Source: Candidatus Eiseniibacteriota bacterium
GTDB lineage: Bacteria > Eisenbacteria > RBG-16-71-46 > CAIMUX01 > WJJG01
NCBI GenBank assembly: GCA_016867695.1
Contig: VGIY01000183.1
Span: forward strand, 1-5,577
Direction: 5' to 3'
DNA length: 5,577 nt
The notes below the pieces were generated by a model that worked only from the letters and a program-made list of their open reading frames with translations, did no database searches and was not told the DNA's origin. The first letter of the stretch is position 1. Every line of letters starts with the position of its first letter. The translations under genes and the position numbers were made by a program. Below, piece after piece: positions 1-5,252 of the stretch.

Positions 1-1
1 C

Positions 2-964
2 ATCGACACCGGCGAGACGCTGGCTGAACTCGAGCGCCTGCTCCGCCTCAGGCACTACTCCCCGCGCACCGAGCGCACGTATCTCGGCTGGGCTCGCCGG
101 TACTTGCGCTACCTCTCGGCCACGGGCGGCAGGCGATCCGACACCGAAGCGGTGAAGGCCTATCTCAGCTACCTCGCCACGCGCGGCCGCGCCTCCGCGT
201 CCACTCAGAATCAGGCCTTCAACGCGCTCCTCTTCCTCCACCGCCATGTCCTGCTGGTCGATCTGGGCGACATGGGCGCCACCGTCCGCGCCCGCCGCGG
301 CGAGCGGCTGCCGCTCGTCCTCTCGGTGGACGAGGTCCGCTCAGTGTTCGCGCAGTTGCAGGGCACGCGCAGACTGATGCTCGAGCTCGTCTACGGCTGC
401 GGCTTGCGCCTGAGCGAGCTCATCCGGCTGCGGGTCAAGGACATCGACTTCGACGCCGGGGCGCTCACCGTCCGGTGCGGCAAGGGCGACAAGGACCGCG
501 TGACGCTGCTACCGCGGAGATTGCAGCCTGACCTCAGGGAGCACATGAAGAAGGTCCAGGCCCTTCACGAGAGCGACCTGGCTGCCGGCGCCGGCGAGGC
601 GCCCCTGCCTGACGCGCTGCGGCGCAAGTACCCCGCCGCGGGGCGTGAGTGGGCTTGGCAGTTCATCTTCCCGTCAGCGAAGCTGGCGCCCGATGTCCCC
701 GCACGGACCATCCGCCGTTGGCACGCGGCCGAAGCGACCGTGCAGAAGGCGATGAAAACTGCCGTGCGCAGGTCCGCGATCGCCAAGCCGGCCAGCGTGC
801 ACACGCTGCGCCACAGCTTCGCCACGCACCTGCTGCTGCAGGGCGTGGACATCCGGCGCATCCAGCAGTTGCTCGGTCACAAGAGCGTCGAGACGACGAT
901 GATCTACACTCACGTGCTCCCGACGGTCGCGCCCGCGGTGCGCAGCCCGCTGGACGCGCTGTGA
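2..964 (+). CDS. intI: Integron integrase (tyrosine recombinase, IntI family), 5'-truncated by the window edge
   Basis: Site-specific tyrosine recombinase that would recombine attI and attC sites to insert and excise gene cassettes. The frame is open from base 2, before the first candidate start (TTG at 104), and the upstream codons encode the family's N-terminal SAM-like DNA-binding motif (RHYSPRTERTYLGWARRY). The true start therefore lies left of the window. Of a family length near 320-340 residues, 320 are visible. Counting from the codon at base 2, the catalytic set is complete: R136 (GLRLSE), K161 (GKGDKDR), H267 and R270 (HTLRHSF), H293 (LLGHKS) and nucleophile Y302 (MIYTHV). The IntI-specific extra segment that separates integron integrases from XerC/XerD is present at about 202-224 (LPDALRRKYP, then EWAWQFIFP). 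The C-terminus VRSPLDAL is as I remember it for IntI1. The gene looks intact and functional. No attC or attI is visible in the window. I am confident of the family but not of the class. Confidence 0.94.
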   Translation: MDTGETLAELERLLRLRHYSPRTERTYLGWARRYLRYLSATGGRRSDTEAVKAYLSYLATRGRASASTQNQAFNALLFLHRHVLLVDLGDMGATVRARRGERLPLVLSVDEVRSVFAQLQGTRRLMLELVYGCGLRLSELIRLRVKDIDFDAGALTVRCGKGDKDRVTLLPRRLQPDLREHMKKVQALHESDLAAGAGEAPLPDALRRKYPAAGREWAWQFIFPSAKLAPDVPARTIRRWHAAEATVQKAMKTAVRRSAIAKPASVHTLRHSFATHLLLQGVDIRRIQQLLGHKSVETTMIYTHVLPTVAPAVRSPLDAL

Positions 965-1011
965 TCCCTCGGCGGAAAGGGCGGGTCTTCGCGCAAGGGA
1001 TGCCCGCGCCC

Positions 1012-1035
1012 GGTCGGCCGGCGATCCAGCCGATC
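1012..1035 (+). terminator. Weak hairpin downstream of intI
   Basis: GGTCGGC (1012-1018) pairs with GCCGATC (1029-1035): seven pairs including one G-U, around a 10-nt loop. It lies about 50 bases after the intI stop. No T-tract follows, so it is at best an imperfect terminator and could be chance pairing in GC-rich DNA. Confidence 0.2.
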
Positions 1036-1179
1036 AGGTCGCGGCCGTCGAGCCGCACACGCCTGCCCCCGCCTTGTCGGCAGTCGTCCCCGACCCCTTT
1101 CCTGCTCCCGATTCCAACCCCGACCGACCACCGATCCGATAGAGGCACCGCCCCTGTCTTGTGACTTGCGGCGCGCTAC

Positions 1180-1226
1180 GCCGTCCTCCGCCAGCGCAGG
1201 CGTGCCGTCCTCCGCCGCGCAGGCGC
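1180..1226. repeat. Two-copy tandem duplication of 23-24 bp
   Basis: Bases 1180-1203 and 1204-1226 are near-identical head-to-tail copies. Both begin GCCGTCCTCCGCC and both contain GCGCAGGCG. They differ by one missing base and the final base. The copies sit in the spacer just left of the C-rich repeat. Confidence 0.75.
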
Positions 1227-1253
1227 GCCGGCCCCGCAGAGTCCCAACCCCCT

Positions 1254-1328
1254 GATCCCGAGCCCGCGGATCCCGAGCCGGATTCCGAACCCGATCCCAC
1301 AGAACCCGGTCCCACAGAACCCGATCCC
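1254..1328. repeat. C-rich minisatellite (12/15-bp units) with G-quadruplex potential on the minus strand
   Basis: Successive units start at 1254, 1269, 1281, 1293, 1308 and 1323. Each begins GATCCC or a one-base variant, and each is 15 or 12 bases long. The best-conserved pair is GATCCCACAGAACCC (1293-1307) and GGTCCCACAGAACCC (1308-1322). From 1290 to 1328 there are six CCC runs separated by 3, 6, 3, 6 and 3 bases, so the minus strand fits the standard G3+N1-7 quadruplex pattern and the plus strand could form an i-motif. The array ends five bases before the proposed leuS -35 hexamer. Confidence 0.8.
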
Positions 1329-1332
1329 AATC

Positions 1333-1361
1333 TTGTGACCCACTCCCGGCTCGGCTAGACT
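1333..1361 (+). promoter_or_regulatory. Candidate sigma-70-type promoter for leuS
   Basis: TTGTGA (1333-1338) and TAGACT (1356-1361) are separated by exactly 17 bases, each matching the consensus hexamer at four of six positions. Transcription would begin near 1368 and give a leader of about 175 nt before the leuS ATG. The -10 is one of the few A/T-containing spots in this GC-rich stretch. This is prediction by pattern only. Confidence 0.4.
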
Positions 1362-1379
1362 CCCGCGGCGCTTGGTCTT

Positions 1380-1393
1380 CGCGCGAAAGCGCG
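1380..1393 (+). promoter_or_regulatory. GNRA-tetraloop hairpin at the start of the leuS leader
   Basis: CGCGC (1380-1384) and GCGCG (1389-1393) form a perfect 5-bp stem closed by a GAAA tetraloop, a very stable RNA motif. It lies about 12 nt after the predicted transcription start and could stabilise the 5' end or belong to a larger leader fold. Confidence 0.4.
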
Positions 1394-1433
1394 GGCCCCG
1401 CCCGCCGAATCTCGTGCGCGCGCACCGCGGGGC

Positions 1434-1454
1434 GTCCGGCCGGGGGGGCCGGGC
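1434..1454 (+). promoter_or_regulatory. Strong GC hairpin in the middle of the leuS leader
   Basis: CCGGCC (1436-1441) pairs with GGCCGG (1447-1452) around a GGGGG loop. One G-U pair and one further G-C pair extend the stem to eight. A second, mutually exclusive small hairpin is possible at 1454-1466 (CCGGC, ATC loop, GCCGG). No T-tract follows, so I do not call it a terminator. Confidence 0.3.
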
Positions 1455-1502
1455 CGGCATCGCCGGAGAGCCCGCGAGCATATCCAAGAAGACCGGTGAC
1501 TC

Positions 1503-1542
1503 GAGGCGGGCCGTCGCTTCCCGCCTTCCGGGAGGTTCCTGG
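1503..1542 (+). promoter_or_regulatory. Leader stem plus hairpin enclosing the leuS Shine-Dalgarno
   Basis: AGGCGGG (1504-1510) pairs perfectly with CCCGCCT (1520-1526) around a 9-nt loop. Immediately after it, CCGGGA (1528-1533) pairs with TCCTGG (1537-1542) around GGT, with one G-U. That places the ribosome-binding sequence GGGAGG (1530-1535) inside a short hairpin ending one base before the ATG. The SD-to-ATG spacing of 7 nt is ideal and decides the leuS start at 1543. Whether the hairpin regulates initiation is inference. Confidence 0.45.
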
Positions 1543-4209
1543 ATGCCCTTCGAACCCTACGATCCGGCCCGCATCGAGGCCAAGTGGCAGGCGCGCTGGG
1601 CGGCCGAGAGGACCAACGAGCCCGATCTCGTGCGGGCTGAGCACCCCTTCTACTGCCTGATGATGTTCCCCTACCCCTCGGCCGAGGGGCTGCACGTCGG
1701 CAACGTCTACGCCTTCACCGGGGCGGACATCCAGGGCCGCTATCAGCGCGTGCGCGGTCACCAGGTCTTCGAGCCGATGGGTTTCGACGCCTTCGGCATC
1801 CACTCCGAGAACTTCGCGATGCGGATCAACACGCATCCGATGAAGCTCATCCCGCGCAACGTCGACAACTTTCGCCGCCAGCTACGCATGATGGGTCTCA
1901 TGCTCGACTGGTCGCACGAGGTTCTGACGCCCGACCCCGACTACTACAAGTGGACGCAGTGGATCTTCCTCCAGCTCCACAAGCACGGCCTCGCCTACCG
2001 CAAGAAGGCGCCGGTCAACTGGTGCCCGGGGTGCCACACGGTCATCTCCAACGAGCAGGTGATCGGCGGCATGTGCGAGCGCCATCCCGGCACCGCCGTC
2101 GAGAAGAAGAACCTCGAGCAGTGGTTCTTTCGCATCACCGCCTACGCGCAGAGGCTGCTCGACAACCTCGATTGGATCGACTGGTCCGAGGTCACCAAGA
2201 CCGCCCAGCGCAACTGGATCGGTCGCAGCGAGGGCGCCGAGGTCGACTTCAAGCTCGAGGGCCGCGACGACACCCTGCGCGTCTACACGACGCGACCCGA
2301 CACGCTCTACGGCGCGACCTACATGGTCATGGCGCCCGAGCACCCGCTCGTCGCCGAGCTCGCCTCGCCCGCGCAGCGCGAGGCCGTGCGCGCCTACTGC
2401 GAGGCGGCGTGCCGGCTCAAGGACGCCGACCGCGTCGACGCGGCCCGCGAGAAGACGGGCGTCCCGCTCGGCGCCAACGCGATCAACCCGGCCACGGGCC
2501 GGCCCATCCCCATCTGGATCTCCGACTACGTCCTGATCGAGTACGGCACCGGCGCGATCATGGCCGTCCCGGCCCACGACCAGCGCGACTTCGAGTTCGC
2601 GTCCAGGTTCGGGCTGCCGATCATCCAGGTGATCCGGCCCGACGACGGCGTGGCCGCGGGCGCCAATACACGCGAAGCGGCGGGTGACGGGACCGACGAT
2701 GCCGCGGGTGCCGGGACCAACGCAGCGGCGGGCGCCTCTTCCGCAGCCGGAGGCGACTCCTTCTCCCCGGGCGATGGCGCCTCGCCGCAGGGCGGCGGCT
2801 CGACGAGCGTTGCAGCCACCACCTCCCTCACGGAGGCCTACGTCGGCGAGGGCCGGATGATCCACTCCGGCCCCTACGACGGCATGCCCTCCCTCGAGTG
2901 CCTGAAGGAGATCACCCGGGACCTCGAGGCCCGCGGCCTCGCCAAGGGCACGGTCCAGTACCGGCTGCGCGACTGGTGCATCTCGCGCCAGCGCTACTGG
3001 GGCCCGCCCATCCCGATGATCCACTGTGCGAAGTGCGGCGTCGTCCCCGTGCCCGAGGAGCAGTTGCCCGTGCGGCTCCCCGAGATCGAGGACTTCCGCC
3101 CCGACACGCCGGGCGGCAAGCCGCTCCAGCGCCACAAGCCCTTCCACGAGACGACCTGCCCCGCCTGCGGCGGCCCGGCGCATCGCGACACCGACGTCAG
3201 CGACAACTTCCTGGACTCGGCCTGGTACTTCCTGCGCTATCCCTCGGCGCGTGACGCCGCCCGCCCGTGGGACCCGGCGCTGACGCGCAAGTGGCTGCCG
3301 GTGGACATGTACGTCGGCGGCAACGAACACGCCGTCCTCCACCTCATGTACACGCGCTTCCTCTGCATGGCCTTCAAGGACATGGGGCTGATCGACTTCG
3401 AGGAGCCCTTCAGGAAGTTCCGCGCCCACGGGCTGCTGATCAAAGAGGGCGCGAAGATGTCGAAGACGCACGGCAACGTGGTCAACCCCGACGACCATGT
3501 CGCCCGCTACGGCGCCGACACGCTGCGCATGTATCTCGTCTTCCTCGGCCCCTACAGCGAGGGGGGGGACTTCCGCGACTCGGGCATCGTCGGCATCCGC
3601 CGCTTCCTCGACCGGATCCACCGCCTCTACGCGGATGTGCTCGGCGGCGCCCCGGGCGGGTCGGCTGCGGAGGCCCGCGACGGCGGCGCGGTCCCCCCCG
3701 GAGACGGCGACGGCCGCGCCCCGCGCCGCGGCCCGCTCGAAAAACCCACCGCGATCAAGCTCCACCAGACGATCAAGAAGGTCGGCGAGGACATCGAGAG
3801 CTTCAGCTACAACACGGCGATCGCGGCCCTGATGGAGCTGCTGACCGAGATGCGCTCCGCGCCCGCGCTCGACGACTTCTCCCTCGAGGCGTTCGTCAAG
3901 CTGCTGGCCCCCTTCGCCCCCCACGAGGCCGAGGAGCTTTGGGAGATGCTCGGCCGCGGGGGATGCGTCTTCGACGGCGGGTGGCCGGCCTACGATCCCG
4001 CGCTCACCCTTCTGGACGAGGTCGAGATCGCCGTCCAGGTGCTCGGCAAGCTGCGAGGCACGGTGCGCGTGGCCCGGGACGCCGCACAGGACGCCGTCCG
4101 TGCGGCGGCGGTGGCCGACGAGGGCGTCGCCCGGCACTTGGAGGAAAAGACGATCGTCAAGGTCATTTACGTCCCCAACCGGCTGGTCAACTTCGTCGTC
4201 AGGCCCTGA
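1543..4209 (+). CDS. leuS: Leucyl-tRNA synthetase with non-canonical signature motifs and repeat inserts
   Basis: Cytoplasmic class Ia enzyme that charges tRNA-Leu and hydrolyses mischarged products; 888 aa, slightly above the roughly 800-870 usual in bacteria because of two inserts. ATG 1543 is chosen for its GGGAGG Shine-Dalgarno and the typical MPFEPYDPARIEAKW start. In order: Rossmann catalytic domain with HVGN (51-54) in place of HIGH; zinc ligands C161, C164, C178 and probably H181; CP1 editing domain, about 230-430, with TTRPDT (249-254) and the amino-group-binding D346 (HDQRD); SRQRYWG (481-487); CXXC pairs 495/498 and 539/542; KMSKT (638-642) for KMSKS; anticodon-binding helices from about 732; C-terminal tRNA-binding domain, about 820-888. 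Residues 370-428 are a low-complexity insert opening with four tandem octads, and 703-731 a Gly/Pro-rich linker. The editing residues are intact, so it is probably a working, proofreading enzyme. The SDR gene follows after 90 bases. Confidence 0.97.
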   Translation: MPFEPYDPARIEAKWQARWAAERTNEPDLVRAEHPFYCLMMFPYPSAEGLHVGNVYAFTGADIQGRYQRVRGHQVFEPMGFDAFGIHSENFAMRINTHPMKLIPRNVDNFRRQLRMMGLMLDWSHEVLTPDPDYYKWTQWIFLQLHKHGLAYRKKAPVNWCPGCHTVISNEQVIGGMCERHPGTAVEKKNLEQWFFRITAYAQRLLDNLDWIDWSEVTKTAQRNWIGRSEGAEVDFKLEGRDDTLRVYTTRPDTLYGATYMVMAPEHPLVAELASPAQREAVRAYCEAACRLKDADRVDAAREKTGVPLGANAINPATGRPIPIWISDYVLIEYGTGAIMAVPAHDQRDFEFASRFGLPIIQVIRPDDGVAAGANTREAAGDGTDDAAGAGTNAAAGASSAAGGDSFSPGDGASPQGGGSTSVAATTSLTEAYVGEGRMIHSGPYDGMPSLECLKEITRDLEARGLAKGTVQYRLRDWCISRQRYWGPPIPMIHCAKCGVVPVPEEQLPVRLPEIEDFRPDTPGGKPLQRHKPFHETTCPACGGPAHRDTDVSDNFLDSAWYFLRYPSARDAARPWDPALTRKWLPVDMYVGGNEHAVLHLMYTRFLCMAFKDMGLIDFEEPFRKFRAHGLLIKEGAKMSKTHGNVVNPDDHVARYGADTLRMYLVFLGPYSEGGDFRDSGIVGIRRFLDRIHRLYADVLGGAPGGSAAEARDGGAVPPGDGDGRAPRRGPLEKPTAIKLHQTIKKVGEDIESFSYNTAIAALMELLTEMRSAPALDDFSLEAFVKLLAPFAPHEAEELWEMLGRGGCVFDGGWPAYDPALTLLDEVEIAVQVLGKLRGTVRVARDAAQDAVRAAAVADEGVARHLEEKTIVKVIYVPNRLVNFVVRP
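2653..2748 (+). repeat. Four tandem 24-bp in-frame repeats inside leuS
   Basis: Units at 2653-2676, 2677-2700, 2701-2724 and 2725-2748 each encode eight residues beginning AAG. The first is AAGANTRE and the third AAGAGTNA. The first nine bases are strongly conserved (GCSGCGGGY) and the rest diverges. The array opens an Ala/Gly/Ser/Thr-rich insert (residues 370-428) at the C-terminal edge of the editing domain, where E. coli LeuRS has only a short linker. Confidence 0.85.
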
Positions 4210-4210
4210 A

Positions 4211-4278
4211 GGCGCGGGCCGCGCGGCAGGGGCGGAGCGATGAGCGGCGGGGGGGGGCGAGCCGGCGCGGGCCGCGCG
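4211..4278 (+). repeat. 15-bp direct repeat in the leuS-SDR spacer
   Basis: GGCGCGGGCCGCGCG occurs exactly at 4211-4225 and 4264-4278, offset by 53 bases. Each copy contains a GCGC-GGGCC-GCGC hairpin and is followed by a purine-rich patch and an ATG in the same frame (4240 and 4300). It looks like a local duplication of the upstream region of the SDR gene. Confidence 0.7.
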
Positions 4279-4299
4279 CCGCGGCCGACGGAGGTCCGC

Positions 4300-5118
4300 A
4301 TGACGCTTCTTCATGGACGCCGCGCGCTCGTCACCGGGGCGAGCGCCGGTCTCGGCTTCGCCATCGCCCGCGAGCTGGCCATGCGCGGGGCGGGCGTGCT
4401 GATGGCCAGCCGCTCTGCCGAGCGCATCGCCGAGGCCGCGCGGGGGATCGCGGCCGAGCTGCGCGGCGCCGATCCGCTCCCCGGGGGGGCCGTCCCGCGG
4501 GCGCCCGTGCCGATCGCGGCCGATGTCACCGCCGCCTCGGCGGCGGGCGATCTCGCGCGCGCAGCGCGCGACTCGCTGGGCGGGCTCGACATCCTCGTCT
4601 GCAATGCCGGCGGCCCGCCACCCGGCGACTTCGCGGATCTGGGCGATGCCGCCTGGGAAGAGGCCTTCCGGCTGATCCTGCTCGCGCCGATCCGCCTCAT
4701 CCGCGCCTGCCTGCTGTTGCTGCGCGAGAGCGGCGCCGGGCGGATCGTCCTCTGCTCGTCGATGTCGGGCGTGCAGCCCGTGGCGCGCCTGATGCTCTCG
4801 AACGTGCTGCGCCCCGGCCTGATGGGCATGGCCAAGCACCTCGGCGGCGAGTTGGCCGCCGACGGCATCCTGGTCAACGCGGTCGCGCCCGGCTACTTCG
4901 CCACCGGACGCTCGCGCGAGGTCATGGAGGCGATCGCCGCCCGACGCGGGCGCTCCTGGGAGGATGTCGAGCGCGAGCGGGTCGCCGAGATCCCCGTCGC
5001 CCGCCAGGGGGAACCGGTCGAGCTTGGCCGGCTGGTCGCCTTCCTCGTCTCGACGGACAACAGCTACCTCACCGGGCAGACGATCGTGATCGACGGAGGG
5101 CTGATCACGGCGCCGTAG
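4300..5118 (+). CDS. Short-chain dehydrogenase/reductase (SDR), 3-oxoacyl-ACP-reductase-like, atypical active site
   Basis: Predicted cytoplasmic NAD(P)-dependent oxidoreductase, 272 aa, typical for classical SDRs; substrate unknown. Start ATG 4300 has GGAGG five bases upstream and begins the family's usual few residues before the first strand. ATG 4240 would add a 20-residue Gly/Arg-rich tail over a nine-G run and has poor spacing. Visible: cofactor loop TGASAGLG (12-19), ADVT (74-77), CNAG (101-104), serine pair S153-S154 on the catalytic-serine strand, PG after strand 6 (197-198), and the C-terminal SYLTGQTIVIDGG (255-267). Where YxxxK should stand the sequence reads SNVLR (167-171), so both catalytic Tyr and Lys are replaced, and the tetrad Asn position holds Ile or Leu (126-127). 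This fits, from memory, the CDD subgroup BKR_like_SDR_like, described as lacking a perfect tetrad. It is probably cotranscribed with leuS. Chemistry different from ordinary ketoreduction is inference. Confidence 0.92.
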   Translation: MTLLHGRRALVTGASAGLGFAIARELAMRGAGVLMASRSAERIAEAARGIAAELRGADPLPGGAVPRAPVPIAADVTAASAAGDLARAARDSLGGLDILVCNAGGPPPGDFADLGDAAWEEAFRLILLAPIRLIRACLLLLRESGAGRIVLCSSMSGVQPVARLMLSNVLRPGLMGMAKHLGGELAADGILVNAVAPGYFATGRSREVMEAIAARRGRSWEDVERERVAEIPVARQGEPVELGRLVAFLVSTDNSYLTGQTIVIDGGLITAP

Positions 5119-5128
5119 GGCGGCGTCG
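5108..5128 (+). terminator. GC-rich hairpin with the SDR stop codon in its loop
   Basis: CGGCGCCG (5108-5115) pairs with CGGCGTCG (5121-5128), eight pairs including one G-U, around the loop TAGGG that contains the SDR stop TAG (5116-5118). No T-tract follows, so it would be at most a T-less terminator or a 3'-end stabiliser. Its place at the end of the likely leuS-SDR transcript makes a 3'-end role reasonable. Confidence 0.35.
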
Positions 5129-5252
5129 GCGATGCAAGCTCTCGGTGATCCTGACCGGCGAGTCGAGCCTGGCGGGGCAAGAATCTGCACGAGGGTCCGC
5201 CACGGCTGGCAGTCGAACTGGCCGCTTTGCCCTACGAGCAGGCCTGTGCGCC

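Larger units (their letters stand above)
965..1332. other. Gene-free spacer between intI and the leuS promoter, with repeats
   Basis: About 370 bases in which I find no convincing gene. The open frames here are short, run over simple repeats and do not resemble proteins. The stretch holds a possible hairpin just after intI (1012-1035), a tandem duplication (1180-1226), a C-rich 12/15-bp repeat (1254-1328), and two copies of TCTTGTGAC (1157-1165 and 1331-1339) that bracket the repetitive part. No integron recombination site matching the RYYYAAC/GTTRRRY core was found on either strand. Confidence 0.7.

Noticed and set aside
1161..1358. Short plus-strand frame with Pro/Glu/Asp repeats
   Set aside because: It is just the translation of the 12/15-bp repeat. 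It lacks a good ribosome-binding site and ends inside the proposed -10 of leuS.
965..1370. attC or attI recombination site near intI
   Set aside because: No core matching RYYYAAC or GTTRRRY was found on either strand. The AAC-containing sites have the wrong neighbouring bases.
1372..1542. Longer leuS reading from TTG 1372 (57 extra residues)
   Set aside because: There is no ribosome-binding site, the extra residues are Arg/Gly-rich and unlike LeuRS, whereas ATG 1543 has an ideal GGGAGG and starts the conserved N-terminus.
1368..1542. T-box riboswitch or Leu-rich attenuator upstream of leuS
   Set aside because: There is no T-box consensus (GGGTGGNACCGCG-like), no T-tract terminator, and no leader peptide rich in Leu codons.
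910..1836. Minus-strand frame of 308 residues across the intI-leuS spacer
   Set aside because: It runs through simple repeats and the antisense of leuS, and its sequence is repetitive Arg/Asp/Gly with no protein-like features.
5195..5232. tRNA T-arm-like GTTCGACTGCC on the minus strand
   Set aside because: The five bases either side of the putative loop are not complementary, and no acceptor or anticodon arm can be fitted around it.
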